A stretch of DNA of 64,000 nt, taken from Allobosea robiniae (GTDB taxonomy: Bacteria; Pseudomonadota; Alphaproteobacteria; Rhizobiales; Beijerinckiaceae). Shown here piece by piece: positions 24,662-35,227 of the stretch. Below the pieces are notes generated by a model, which saw only the letters and a program-made list of their open reading frames with translations, searched no databases and was not told the DNA's origin. Made by a program: the position numbers and the translations under genes. Positions within the stretch are counted from its first letter, which is position 1. Each line of letters starts with the position of its first letter. The DNA lies in NCBI RefSeq assembly GCF_900102525.1, contig NZ_FNBZ01000002.1:496001-560000 (forward strand), read 5' to 3'.

Positions 24662-24839
24662 GGGCGCTCTCTCAGTTGTCGGCTCACGCACCCATCGGCT
24701 GTGCCGCGGAAGGGGAGCCGATTTGGCGCCCTTATAGCGATCCGTTTCAACTGGAACAATCGCTTCCGACAGGACTTCAACGGCTTCGTGAAAACGCGCG
24801 ATCCGGCGCCCATTTTTGACGAAAACGGCGGAATTCGCG

Positions 24840-25862
24840 TCAATTCAGCTTGCGGATCGCCTCGGCGATGTCGGCTTCGACCAGTCGGGCGATCGGTTGC
24901 CGGTAATGACTATGGTCGAAGAACAGCTTCGGATCGCGTAATTCAGGCCTGTCGACCCGCCAATCGACCAGCGCCGTGCGCGGGCGGCGGGCCGCCAGGT
25001 CGGCGAAGGCCTTGCGGCAGGCCGCATCGGCTGCGGCATCGCGCGTGCCGGGCTTCGACAGGGCGGTGACATAGACCGGCGGGCGCAGGAGAATCAGCGC
25101 GGTCTCGGCCGGGGCCGCCTTCATCAGCTCTTCCAGACCCGTCGCGGCCGGGAAGGGGCCGTCGACATTGCCGCCGCCGGCCTCGATCGGCTTCTGCAAC
25201 CGGGCGATGATCTCCGGATTGGTTCCGTAACCCTGCACGCCGTAGCCCGATTCGTAGTCCCAGTAGCCGTCCGGGCGTGCACGCTCCGCCTTGCCCGACG
25301 TCAGGTAGCCGATTCGGCGGGGCAGTTCCTCCAGCAGGTCGAAGCGCATCAGCCCGCCGAGATAGTCGGGCAGGCTGCGGCTCAACAGCCAGAACGGGAA
25401 GGGCTTCTCGTTGGGCAGGGCCGGGTTCGCGGTGCACCAGTAATTGTCGATGCCGACCACGATTGCCTGCGGTGGCGCCGTGCGGTGGTGGCGCAGGAAC
25501 CAGTCGATCGTCGCGAAGGTCTCCCTGGGCTGGGTCGCCGGGGCGATCAGCGAGACAAAGGGGATACCGGTCTTCGCATGCAGCTCCTCCGGCGAGATCA
25601 GCTGGATATGCGAGTTGCCGAAGATGGCGCCGGTGAAGCGCGGGTCGCGCCCGCGGCTCGCCAGCGCCGTGCGCGGGCCCTGCGGGCGCACGCCTTCCCC
25701 GAGCTTCAGCGGCGAGCGGCCGGAATCATAGGGATCGATCAGGAAGGCGGCCGTCAGGAAGGCGACCGCGATCAGCACCGCTGCGCTGAGGAAGGCGCCG
25801 GTGAAGCCCGTCCACTTCACCGCCCGAGCGGCTTGCTCAGAACTGGAAGTAGATGAACTCAT
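24840..25862 (-). CDS. SGNH-like membrane-anchored protein paired with MBOAT
   Basis: 340 residues: one N-terminal membrane helix (residues 21-42) and a periplasmic domain. GNSH near residue 83 is in the position of the SGNH block I Ser, and FDHSHYR near the C-terminus is a DxxH block V. This is the AlgJ/AlgX/DltD-like arrangement in which a periplasmic esterase-fold protein receives an acyl group from an MBOAT partner. Its start overlaps the MBOAT gene by 26 bases, so they form one operon. The glycan acylated is unknown; no alginate genes are nearby. Confidence 0.82.
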   Translation of the reverse strand: MSSSTSSSEQAARAVKWTGFTGAFLSAAVLIAVAFLTAAFLIDPYDSGRSPLKLGEGVRPQGPRTALASRGRDPRFTGAIFGNSHIQLISPEELHAKTGIPFVSLIAPATQPRETFATIDWFLRHHRTAPPQAIVVGIDNYWCTANPALPNEKPFPFWLLSRSLPDYLGGLMRFDLLEELPRRIGYLTSGKAERARPDGYWDYESGYGVQGYGTNPEIIARLQKPIEAGGGNVDGPFPAATGLEELMKAAPAETALILLRPPVYVTALSKPGTRDAAADAACRKAFADLAARRPRTALVDWRVDRPELRDPKLFFDHSHYRQPIARLVEADIAEAIRKLN

Positions 25863-27210
25863 AATTGGCGTCTTCGCCGATCTTCAGCAGGATGATGACG
25901 AACAGGAGCCCGGCGAGGATCGCGAGCCAGCGGGCCGGCGGCAATTTATGGACGAGGTTCCAGGCGGTGGGGCCGATGATGGCGAAGGCGGCTGCCGGCA
26001 GCAAAGCCCGCCATTTGAAGCCGGTGCCGATCGGGCCGAGCCCGAACAGGCCCTTGTAGATCGCGAGCGCGGCCTCGAAATTCGTCGCCCGGAACAGCAC
26101 CCAGCAGAGCATCACGAACAGGAAGGTCAGGACCCAGCCGAGAGCAGCCGGCATCGGCAGGCCGGCGCGGCGCCAGAACAGGGCGACGATCAGCGCCAGT
26201 CCATGCGCCACGCCCCAGGCGACGAAGGTCAGGCCGGCGCCGTGCCAGAGCCCACCCAGCGCCATGGTCGCGAACAGCGCCCAGATCTGCGTCGGCAGGC
26301 CGCTGCGCGAGCCGCCGAGCGGGATGTAGAGGTAATCGCGCAGGAAGCGCGACAGAGTCATGTGCCAGCGGCGCCAGAAATCCTGGATCGAGAGCGAGCG
26401 ATAGGGCGCCTCGAAGTTCTGCGGGAGCACGATGCCGAAGAGCAGGGCGAGGCCCAGCGCCATGTCGGTGTAGCCGGAGAAGTCGAAATAGATCTGGAAG
26501 GTAAAGGCGAGCGTCGCCTGCCAGGCTTCCATCAGGCTGATGACCTTGCCGGCCGCCGCGGCCGCGAAGACCGGGTTGGCGTATTCGGCGAGGGGGTCGC
26601 CGATCAGCACCTTCTTGGCGAGGCCGGCGGTGAGCAGGAGCAGGCCGCGCGCGATCCGCTCGGCTGCGTCCGGGCGCTGATAGGGCCGCTCGTCGAGCTG
26701 GTGCATGATCTCGCGCCAGCGCACCAGGGGGCCGGCGAGCACCTGTGGGAAGAAGGCGATGTAGAGCGCGTAGCGGACGAGATCGTAGCGCGGCGCCTGC
26801 CCGCGCCGCAGATCCGTCAGGTACATGATGTGGTGGAAGGTGAAGAAGGAAATGCCGAGCGGCAGCGCGATATCGAATTTCGGCGCCGGCAATCCGGGAA
26901 TCATTCCAGCGAGATCGGCGAAGAAGTTGAAGTACTTGAACACCGCGAGGACCGCGAGGTTCAGGACGATCGCAAGCGTGATCAGCGCGCCGGACTTCGT
27001 CTTCTGGAAGGCCTCGGCGATCAGCCAGTTCAGCCCGATCGAGAGCACGAGCAGCGGCAGGAAGCGCCAGTCCCAATAGCCGTAGAAGGCGAAGGACAGC
27101 GCCACCAGCACCGGCAGGCGCCAGCGCGGCGCAAAGCGTTCCGCCGCCCAGTGGAGGGCGAGCGCCAGCGGCAGGAAGGCAAGCAGGAAGACGAAGGAGT
27201 TGAAAAGCAT
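25837..27210 (-). CDS. MBOAT family O-acyltransferase (AlgI-like)
   Basis: 457-residue polytopic protein. Family features are FNSFVFLLAFLPLALALHW at the N-terminus, PLGISFFTFHHIMYLTD, FFPQVLAGPLVRW, DFWRRWHMTLSRFLRDYLY and GLWHGAGLTFVAWG, whose His is the catalytic residue. AlgI-type MBOATs pass acyl groups across the inner membrane to a periplasmic transferase. The downstream overlapping SGNH-like gene is the natural partner. Divergent from the TetR gene across 173 bases. Confidence 0.93.
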   Translation of the reverse strand: MLFNSFVFLLAFLPLALALHWAAERFAPRWRLPVLVALSFAFYGYWDWRFLPLLVLSIGLNWLIAEAFQKTKSGALITLAIVLNLAVLAVFKYFNFFADLAGMIPGLPAPKFDIALPLGISFFTFHHIMYLTDLRRGQAPRYDLVRYALYIAFFPQVLAGPLVRWREIMHQLDERPYQRPDAAERIARGLLLLTAGLAKKVLIGDPLAEYANPVFAAAAAGKVISLMEAWQATLAFTFQIYFDFSGYTDMALGLALLFGIVLPQNFEAPYRSLSIQDFWRRWHMTLSRFLRDYLYIPLGGSRSGLPTQIWALFATMALGGLWHGAGLTFVAWGVAHGLALIVALFWRRAGLPMPAALGWVLTFLFVMLCWVLFRATNFEAALAIYKGLFGLGPIGTGFKWRALLPAAAFAIIGPTAWNLVHKLPPARWLAILAGLLFVIILLKIGEDANYEFIYFQF

Positions 27211-27327
27211 CGGGCGGGGAGCGGATCACAGGATGGGTGCCGCCTTAGACCATTATGGACGACGAGTCATGTCGGCGCTGGTGCGGCGCAGGAGGGCGGA
27301 AGAAGGCATAGGCGGCGGGCGCCTGTC

Positions 27328-27365
27328 CTCGCTATTTCAATCAATCGATTGATTGAAATAGCGAG
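27328..27365. promoter_or_regulatory. 38-bp perfect palindrome, probable operator of the TetR regulator
   Basis: The half site CTCGCTATTTCAATCAATC is followed directly by its exact reverse complement, centred between 27346 and 27347. It ends 18 bases before the TetR start, placing it over the promoter or leader. TetR proteins bind such dyads as dimers, so autoregulation of the regulator-exporter operon is likely; it could also affect the divergent MBOAT gene. Confidence 0.8.
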
Positions 27366-27383
27366 CGATGATATGGATGCGGT

Positions 27384-28046
27384 ATGAAAGCTATTTCCGA
27401 GAGCGATGCCGGGACACGCGAGGCGCTGATCCGGGCCGGGCTCGACCTGTTCGGGCGGCATGGATTCGAGGCGAGCTCGATCCGCCAGATCGCCCAGGCG
27501 GCCGGGGTCAACAGCGCCGGCATCGCCTATCATTTCGGTGGCAAGGACGGCTTGCGCCAGGCCTGTGCCGAGGCGATCGTCGCGACGATGAAGCAGCGGG
27601 TCTTCGGCGCCGCCGCGGCGATGCCGCCCCTCGACAGGCTCGCGCCGGAGGCGGCAGCCGAGCTGCTGTTCGGCATCGTCGGGCGTGTCACGGCCTTCGC
27701 GACGCAGGCGCAGGAAAGCGAGACGATCGCCCGCTTCGTCCTGCGTGAGATGATGGAGCCGACCCCGGCCTTCGAGACGCTCTACGAGGGGCTGGTCGGG
27801 CCGGTCCATGGCCATCTCTGCCGGCTCTGGGCGGCTGCGACCGGGATGGAGCCGGAGGGGGAGGCAACCAAGCTCGCGGTCTTCGCGACGATCGGGCAGG
27901 TGCTTTACTTCCGGCTGGCGCGGCCGGCCGTGATGCGGCGCATGGGCTGGAGCGCGATCAACACGGCTGAGAGCGAGGCGATCGCCGGCGTCATCCGCGC
28001 CAATCTCCGCGCCAGTATCGCCAGCATGCGGGAGAACAGGTCATGA
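27384..28046 (+). CDS. TetR family regulator (CecR/YbiH-like) of an ABC exporter
   Basis: 220 residues. The N-terminal TetR helix-turn-helix is SSIRQIAQAAGVNSAGIAYHF at about residues 30-50. The C-terminal ligand domain has LREMMEPTPAFETLYEGLV and GQVLYFRLARP, as in the CecR group. E. coli CecR controls ybhG and the ybhFSR exporter, and here the next genes are an HlyD protein, an ABC ATPase and a permease. The stop overlaps the HlyD start in ATGA, so regulator and target share one transcript. Autorepression through the 27328-27365 palindrome is inferred. Confidence 0.88.
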   Translation: MKAISESDAGTREALIRAGLDLFGRHGFEASSIRQIAQAAGVNSAGIAYHFGGKDGLRQACAEAIVATMKQRVFGAAAAMPPLDRLAPEAAAELLFGIVGRVTAFATQAQESETIARFVLREMMEPTPAFETLYEGLVGPVHGHLCRLWAAATGMEPEGEATKLAVFATIGQVLYFRLARPAVMRRMGWSAINTAESEAIAGVIRANLRASIASMRENRS

Positions 28047-29002
28047 TCCTCGGCTTCCTCTGTTCCTTCGGGCTGATCGCGGCGAGCTTTTCCGCCTGCG
28101 GCGGCGATACGGTCCGCATCGCCGGCTATGTCGAGGGCGAATATGTCCGGCTCGGGCCGATCGATACGGCCCGGATCGAGCGCATCGATGTCCGCCGGGG
28201 CGACCGCGTCGAGGCCGGCCAGGCCGTGGCGGGGCTCGAACGGACCGATGCCGAGAATGCCGTTGCCGAGGCCGAGGCGCGGCTGGTGCAGGCGCGGGCG
28301 CAGCTCGACAATCTGAAGAGCGGCAAGCGGCCGGAAGAGATCGCGGTGATCGAGGCGAGCCTCGCCTCCGCCAAGGCGCAGGAACGCGAAGCCGACCGGG
28401 CGCTCGACCGGCGGCAGGACCTGTTCCGTCGGGGCGTCTCCACCCAGGCCGATCTCGACCAGGCGGTGACGGCGCGCGACGTCGCCGGCGCGCGGGTCCG
28501 CGAGATCGGTGCCAATCTTGGCGTGGCGCGGCTGGCGGCAAGGCCTGACGAGATCAAGGCCAGCGAGAATCAGGTCGAGCAGGCGAAATCCGCACTGGCA
28601 CAGGCGCAGTGGAAGCTGTCGCAGCGCCAGCTCGTCGCGCCCGCGGCCGGGCGGATCAGCGACGTCCTGCGCCGGGTCGGCGAACTCGCCGGGCCGAGCG
28701 CGCCGGCGCTCCTGATGCTGCCGGACGGCGCCGCCAAGCTGATGCTCTATGTGCCGGAGATCAGAATCTCAGGCGTGACGACCGGCATGAAGCTCGATGT
28801 CCGCTGCGATGGCTGTGCGCCCGGCCTGACCGCCACCGTGACTTATGTCTCACCGGAGCCCGAATTCACGCCGCCGGTGATCTATTCGGCGCAGACGCGC
28901 CAGAAGCTGGTCTATCTGGTCGAGGCACGGCCGGATGGCGGGCCGCAATCGGCGCTTCAACCCGGCCAGATCGTCGACGTCACGCTCAGGGCGCAGCGGT
29001 GA
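28043..29002 (+). CDS. HlyD/YbhG-type membrane fusion protein
   Basis: 319 residues. There is an N-terminal export segment with a lipobox-like ASFSAC, a barrel half (VRIAGYVEGEYVRLGPIDTARIE), a long alpha-helical hairpin (residues about 70-185, repeated Ala/Glu/Gln heptads), the lipoyl return strand (QRQLVAPAAGRISDVLRRVGE) and a beta-barrel to the end. It links an inner-membrane exporter to the periplasm or outer membrane. Coupled on both sides: ATGA with the TetR gene and GTGA with the ATPase. Confidence 0.92.
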   Translation: MILGFLCSFGLIAASFSACGGDTVRIAGYVEGEYVRLGPIDTARIERIDVRRGDRVEAGQAVAGLERTDAENAVAEAEARLVQARAQLDNLKSGKRPEEIAVIEASLASAKAQEREADRALDRRQDLFRRGVSTQADLDQAVTARDVAGARVREIGANLGVARLAARPDEIKASENQVEQAKSALAQAQWKLSQRQLVAPAAGRISDVLRRVGELAGPSAPALLMLPDGAAKLMLYVPEIRISGVTTGMKLDVRCDGCAPGLTATVTYVSPEPEFTPPVIYSAQTRQKLVYLVEARPDGGPQSALQPGQIVDVTLRAQR

Positions 29003-29925
29003 GTGCCGCGCTCGCCATCGATGTCCGCGGCATGACCAAGCGCTTCGGCAAGCGCACGGTGGTCGACGATGTCGATCTCGCGGTCGCGACGGGCGAGATC
29101 GTCGGCTTCCTCGGCCCCAACGGCTCGGGCAAGACCACGACGATCCGGATGATCTGCGGCTTGCTCAGGCCCGATGCCGGGGAGGGCACCGTGCTCGGGC
29201 TCGATGTCCGCACCCAGAGCGCGGAGATCAAGCGCCAGGTCGGCTACATGACGCAGCGCTTTTCCTTCTACGAAGACCTGACCATCGCCGAGAACCTGAC
29301 CTTCGTCGCGCGGCTCTACGAGCTCGATCCCGTAGACGAGGCAGTGGCGAAGACGCTGGACGGGCTGGGCCTGACCTCGCGCAAGGACCAGCTTGCCGGC
29401 ACTCTCTCGGGCGGCTGGAAGCAGCGGCTGGCGCTGGCGGCCTGCATCATGCATCAGCCGAAGCTCTTACTGCTCGATGAGCCGACCGCCGGCGTCGATC
29501 CGAAGGCGCGGCGCGAGTTCTGGGACGAGATCCATCGGCTGGCCGGCGACGGTCTGACCGTGCTGGTCTCCACCCATTACATGGACGAGGCCGAGCGCTG
29601 CCACCGCATAGGCTACATCGCCTACGGCCGGATGCTGGCCACGGGGACCGTCGAGGAGGTCGTTCGCGGTTCGGGCCTCGTCACCTTCGTCGTCCATGGC
29701 GCACTGAAGCCCGCCCAGATCAGGTCGCTCGAGGCGACTGACGGCGTCGAGCAGGTCGCCCCCTTCGGCGCGACGCTGCATGTCGTCGGCACCGATCGAG
29801 GGAAGCTGGAAGCGGCGCTCGAGCCCCTGAAGCGCGAGGCCGGTATCAAGGTCGAGCCCGGCGAGACCAGCCTCGAGGACGTCTTCATCAAGTTCATGAC
29901 CGGCGCGCAGGAGCGGGCGGCATGA
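28999..29925 (+). CDS. ABC exporter ATP-binding protein (YbhF-like, single domain)
   Basis: 308 residues. Walker A GPNGSGKT at residues 39-46, signature LSGGWKQRLALA (Trp replaces the usual Gln, as in YbhF relatives) and Walker B LLLLDEPTAGVDP followed by the switch His in STHYMDEAE. The C-terminal tail of about 80 residues is typical of drug/ABC-2 ATPases. E. coli YbhF carries two such domains; this one has one. Starts with GTG at 28999 overlapping the HlyD stop, and overlaps the permease in ATGA. Likely expels toxic compounds; substrate unknown. Confidence 0.94.
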   Translation: MSAALAIDVRGMTKRFGKRTVVDDVDLAVATGEIVGFLGPNGSGKTTTIRMICGLLRPDAGEGTVLGLDVRTQSAEIKRQVGYMTQRFSFYEDLTIAENLTFVARLYELDPVDEAVAKTLDGLGLTSRKDQLAGTLSGGWKQRLALAACIMHQPKLLLLDEPTAGVDPKARREFWDEIHRLAGDGLTVLVSTHYMDEAERCHRIGYIAYGRMLATGTVEEVVRGSGLVTFVVHGALKPAQIRSLEATDGVEQVAPFGATLHVVGTDRGKLEAALEPLKREAGIKVEPGETSLEDVFIKFMTGAQERAA

Positions 29926-31064
29926 TTGCGCTGTTTTCCCCACGCCGGCTCGGCGCGATCCTGGCGAAGGAGTTCGTGCAGATGCGGCGCGACCGCATCA
30001 CCTTCGCGATGATGCTGGCGGTGCCGATCGTCCAGCTCCTGCTCTTCGGCTATGCGATCAACAACGACCCGCGGGGCCTGCCGGCGGCGGTCCTGGCGCT
30101 CGGGCAGGATCGTTATACCCGCGCCGTGGTCTCGGCGCTGGAGGTTTCGAACTATTATCGCTTCGGCGAGCGGCCGCAGAGCGCGGCCGAGGCCGAGAGC
30201 CTGATGGCGAAGGGCGAAATCTCCTTCCTCGTCACCATTCCCAGCGATTTCGGCACCCGCGTCGAGCGGGCGGACGAGCCGCGCATCCTGGTCGAGGCCG
30301 ATGCGACCGACCCGGCAGCGGCGAGCGGGGCTGTCTCGGCGCTCGGCACGATCGCGAGCCGGGCCCTGCTGCGGGCGCAGGGGCGCGAGCCGGTGACCGA
30401 TCCCGCAGGGGCCAGCGGTGACAGCCTCTCCTTCGTCGTGCACCGGCGCTACAACCCGGAGAACATCACCCAGTACAACATCGTGCCGGGCCTGCTCGGC
30501 GTCATCCTGCAGATGACCATGGTGATGATGACGGCGATGGCGCTGACCCGCGAGATCGAGCGCGGCACCATGGAGAACCTGCTCGCCATGCCGGCGACGG
30601 CCGGCGAGATCATGCTCGGCAAGGTGCTGCCCTATCTCGCCATCGGTGCGGTGCAGGTGGTGATCGTTCTCGGGGCGGCCAAGCTGCTCTTCGCCGTGCC
30701 CTTCCTCGGCGGGCTTGGGCTGCTGCTCACCTGCGTGCTGGTCTTCGTGCTGGCACTGGTGCTGCTCGGCTACACGATCTCGACGGTGGCGCGCACGCAG
30801 CTCCAGGCGATGCAGCTGACCTTCTTCTTCTTCCTGCCCTCGCTGATGCTGTCGGGCTTCATGTTCCCCTTCGCCGGCATGCCGGGCTGGGCGCAGGCGC
30901 TGGGCGAGCTCTTCCCGCTGACGCATTTCCTGCGGATCATCCGCGCGATCATGCTGAAGGGCGCAGGCTTGAGCGATATCGGCGACGAGGTGTTCTATCT
31001 CAGCCTGTTCGTGCCGGTCTATGCGGGGCTCGCGCTGATGCGATTCCGGAGCACGCTGGATTAG
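29922..31064 (+). CDS. ABC-2 type permease (YbhS/YbhR-like)
   Basis: 380 residues: an N-terminal membrane helix after RRLGAILAKEFVQMRRDR, a large periplasmic domain (about 50-180), then five helices. Typical ABC-2 segments are YNIVPGLLGVILQMTMVMMT, REIERGTMENLLAMPATAGE and PSLMLSGFMFPFAGMP. In E. coli two permeases (YbhS and YbhR) act together; here only one is present, so it probably homodimerises. Last gene of the TetR-HlyD-ATPase-permease operon. Confidence 0.93.
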   Translation: MIALFSPRRLGAILAKEFVQMRRDRITFAMMLAVPIVQLLLFGYAINNDPRGLPAAVLALGQDRYTRAVVSALEVSNYYRFGERPQSAAEAESLMAKGEISFLVTIPSDFGTRVERADEPRILVEADATDPAAASGAVSALGTIASRALLRAQGREPVTDPAGASGDSLSFVVHRRYNPENITQYNIVPGLLGVILQMTMVMMTAMALTREIERGTMENLLAMPATAGEIMLGKVLPYLAIGAVQVVIVLGAAKLLFAVPFLGGLGLLLTCVLVFVLALVLLGYTISTVARTQLQAMQLTFFFFLPSLMLSGFMFPFAGMPGWAQALGELFPLTHFLRIIRAIMLKGAGLSDIGDEVFYLSLFVPVYAGLALMRFRSTLD

Positions 31065-31095
31065 GGGACTGTCGTTTGTCGATCGCAATGTGCCC

Positions 31096-31230
31096 TTGTC
31101 ATTCCGGGGCGTGCCGAAGGCGCGAACCCGGAACCCACGACTGGGTGAGACATTTTTTATGCCGCCTTGTAAGCAGCTCACCCAGTCGTGGGTTCCGGGT
31201 TCTTCGCTGCGCGAAGCCCCGGAATGACAA
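31096..31230. repeat. 135-bp cloverleaf palindrome (repeat A)
   Basis: Outer stem TTGTCATTCCGGGGC (31096-31110) pairs perfectly with 31216-31230. A 26-bp perfect inner stem is formed by 31124-31149 and 31177-31202, around a 27-nt loop. The 13-nt segments between stems do not pair with each other, but each folds on itself: GTGCC-GAA-GGCGC on the left and TTCGC-TGC-GCGAA on the right. It lies between the exporter permease and convergent pccB and could also end both transcripts. Confidence 0.85.
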
Positions 31231-31243
31231 GTTTTAGTGGAAT

Positions 31244-32773
31244 TTACAGCGGAATGTTGTCGTGCTTCCGCCAGGGCCGCTCGACGTTCTTGGTCCTGAG
31301 CATCGCGAGGGCCCGCGCGATGCGGCGTCGCGTCGAATGCGGCATGATGACTTCGTCGATATAGCCGCGCTCGGCCGCGACGAAGGGCGACATGAAGCGG
31401 TCCTCGTATTCCTTGGTCTGGCGCGCGATGGTCTCGGCATCGCCGCCGCGGAAGATGATCTCGACCGCGCCCTTGGCGCCCATCACCGCGATCTGCGCGG
31501 TCGGCCAGGCATAGTTCACGTCGGCACCGATATGCTTCGACGCCATCACGTCATAGGCGCCGCCGAAGGCCTTGCGCGTGATGATCGTGACCAGCGGCAC
31601 GGTGCATTCGCTATAGGCGAAGAGCAGCTTGGCGCCGTGCTTGATCAGGCCGCCATATTCCTGCGCCGTGCCGGGCAGGAAGCCGGGAACGTCGACGAGC
31701 GAGACGATCGGGATCTCGAAGGCGTCGCAATAGCGCACGAAGCGCGCCGCCTTGCGCGAGGCGTCGGAATCGAGCACGCCGGCCAGCACCATCGGCTGGT
31801 TGGCGACGATGCCGACGGTGCGGCCCTCGATGCGGCCGAAGCCGGTGACGATGTTGCCGGCATAGGCGGCCTGGATCTCGAAGAAGTCGCCCTCGTCGAC
31901 CGTCTTCAGGATCAGCTCCTTGATGTCGTAGGGCTTGTTCGGGTTGTCGGGGACCAGCGTGTCGAGGCTCATGTCGACACGGTCGGGCACGTCGAATGAC
32001 GGCCATTCCGGCACGCCGGCCGTGTTGTTGGCGGGGAGGAAGTCGAGCAGGCGGCGCACCTGCAGCAGCGCCTCGACATCGTTCTCGAAGGAGCCGTCGG
32101 CGACCGAGGACTTGGAGGTATGGACCTTGGCACCGCCGAGCTCCTCCGAGGTCACGGTCTCGTTGGTGACGGTCTTCACCACCTCAGGGCCGGTGACAAA
32201 CATGTATGAGGTGTCGCGGACCATGAAGATGAAGTCGGTCATCGCGGGCGAGTAGACGTCGCCGCCGGCGCAGGGGCCCATGATCACGGAGATCTGCGGG
32301 ATCACGCCCGAAGCCTGGACGTTCCGCTTGAAGACCTCGCCATAGCCGCCGAGTGCCGCGACGCCCTCCTGGATGCGGGCGCCACCGGCATCGAACAGGC
32401 CGACGATGGGCGCGCGCATCTTCAGCGCCATGTCCTGGATCTTGATGATCTTCTGGGCGTGGGTCTCGGAGAGCGAGCCGCCGAAGACGGTGAAATCCTT
32501 GGAGAAGACGAAGACGGTGCGGCCATTGACCGTACCCCAGCCGGTGACGACGCCGTCGCCGGGGATCTTCTCGGCCTTGTCCATGCCGAAATCGACGGCG
32601 CGGTGCTGCACGAACATGTCGAACTCCTCGAAGGAGTCCTTGTCGAGCAGGAGCTCGACGCGCTCGCGCGCCGTCAGCTTGCCGCGCTTGTGCTGCGCCT
32701 CGATACGGCGCTCACCGCCACCCTTGCGGGCGCCCTCGCGCCGGGATTCGAGCTGTTCGAGAATATCCTTCAT
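31244..32773 (-). CDS. pccB: Propionyl-CoA carboxylase beta subunit
   Basis: 509 residues, the usual length for PccB. It carries the carboxyltransferase half-reaction that moves CO2 from biotin to propionyl-CoA, giving methylmalonyl-CoA. N- and C-terminal carboxyltransferase domains are complete, with [36 protein letters not shown] (oxyanion Gly pair), GFLPGTAQE and [10 protein letters not shown]. The alpha subunit (pccA) is not adjacent within the window. It converges on the exporter operon across repeat A. Confidence 0.94.
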   Translation of the reverse strand: MKDILEQLESRREGARKGGGERRIEAQHKRGKLTARERVELLLDKDSFEEFDMFVQHRAVDFGMDKAEKIPGDGVVTGWGTVNGRTVFVFSKDFTVFGGSLSETHAQKIIKIQDMALKMRAPIVGLFDAGGARIQEGVAALGGYGEVFKRNVQASGVIPQISVIMGPCAGGDVYSPAMTDFIFMVRDTSYMFVTGPEVVKTVTNETVTSEELGGAKVHTSKSSVADGSFENDVEALLQVRRLLDFLPANNTAGVPEWPSFDVPDRVDMSLDTLVPDNPNKPYDIKELILKTVDEGDFFEIQAAYAGNIVTGFGRIEGRTVGIVANQPMVLAGVLDSDASRKAARFVRYCDAFEIPIVSLVDVPGFLPGTAQEYGGLIKHGAKLLFAYSECTVPLVTIITRKAFGGAYDVMASKHIGADVNYAWPTAQIAVMGAKGAVEIIFRGGDAETIARQTKEYEDRFMSPFVAAERGYIDEVIMPHSTRRRIARALAMLRTKNVERPWRKHDNIPL

Positions 32774-32935
32774 GGCGGCAGGCTCCCGGCGGGCAAAACG
32801 CGTCTCAAAGCCGGCTTAAGCGGCGAAAGCGGATGAGTCCATGACGACGTTTGCGCAAGCCGGAACCGCAATCATGCGGAACGATGGAGGCTGGGCTATC
32901 GGAGCGAGGCTGGTGCGATCTGCCGTCGTCGCCGC

Positions 32936-33724
32936 CTACCCCTTCAGCAGCAGGAGCACCGCAGCGTCGAATTCACGGCGGCGGATGACGCGGCGCTCGG
33001 CCGCTTCCTCGTCCTGTCCCCAGATCCCGATCTGGTAGTCTTCGTCGAGATGGGCGGCATCCCAGACCGCGTCCGGATCGATCAGCCCGTTTGCCAGTGC
33101 GAGCATCAGGATGGCCGAGCCGGTCAGGGTCATGACGGTATGCGCGCCGGCGAGCGCGAGCGGGGCGGGGATTTTCCCGACCTGATGGGTCACGGCAGCG
33201 AGCGTGTCTTCCGGCTGCTGCGCGAAGACGATGCCTTCCGCCAAGAGGAAGCGGGCGCCGATCAGCGCCTCGATATCGCCGAGGATCGGCTGCCAGACCT
33301 GGTTCTGCCGTTCGACGAGCGCCTCGGGCTCTCCGGCGCGGTAGCAGAGCGCGTCGGAGCCGGCATAGCGGACGATTTCGGCGCGCACGGCCTCCTGCTG
33401 GTCCTCGACGCCGTCGAGTGCCGAGTTGACGAGCCGGGTCAGCGGCATCCGGGCGGGATCGATCCGTTCGCTTTGGGCCTGCCATTCGGCGGCAAGCGCT
33501 TCGGCGACCGGGCGCGAGCCGACGGCAAGCGGTTTGCGGGCCGGGGTCCGCGCCGTCTTGCCGTCGAGGGCGACATGGAAGAGGCCGTCGCGCTCCAGAA
33601 CGCCGGCCTCCTTGTAGAAGCGGGCGGGCAGGGGATTGCGCATGGCCTGCTGGGCCGCGGCGACGGGGTCCGGCTGGCTGGCGCCGGGGGAGCCGAAACG
33701 GGCGAGGAAATCGTCGGTGGACAT
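32936..33724 (-). CDS. ATP12 family F1-ATPase assembly chaperone
   Basis: 262 residues from ATG 33724 (MSTDDF). ATP12 chaperones bind the F1 alpha subunit before hexamer assembly; they occur in mitochondria and alphaproteobacteria. Landmarks are RFYKEAGV, the DGKTARTPARKPLAVGS core, EWQAQSERIDPARMPLTRLVN, YAGSDALCYRA and the C-terminal DEDYQIGIWGQDEEAAERR. It is not linked to atp genes, as is usual in this order. An in-frame ATG six codons upstream is possible. Confidence 0.92.
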   Translation of the reverse strand: MSTDDFLARFGSPGASQPDPVAAAQQAMRNPLPARFYKEAGVLERDGLFHVALDGKTARTPARKPLAVGSRPVAEALAAEWQAQSERIDPARMPLTRLVNSALDGVEDQQEAVRAEIVRYAGSDALCYRAGEPEALVERQNQVWQPILGDIEALIGARFLLAEGIVFAQQPEDTLAAVTHQVGKIPAPLALAGAHTVMTLTGSAILMLALANGLIDPDAVWDAAHLDEDYQIGIWGQDEEAAERRVIRRREFDAAVLLLLKG

Positions 33725-33766
33725 GGCCCCGCCATAGCGCATTCGCGCTCGGCAGGAAACGGTAGC

Positions 33767-35223
<1,457 letters not shown>

Positions 35224-35227
<4 letters not shown>

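Noticed and set aside
25801-27387. A 528-codon plus-strand frame opposite the MBOAT gene
   Set aside because: Product is a Glu/Arg/Gln-rich shadow; MBOAT motifs are complete on the minus strand, and the frame also runs into the operator palindrome.
31096-31230. Repeat A as a simple bidirectional terminator
   Set aside because: It can form a stem between convergent genes, but there is no T-run on either side, and the layered structure shared with repeats B and C needs another explanation. Termination as a side effect is still possible.
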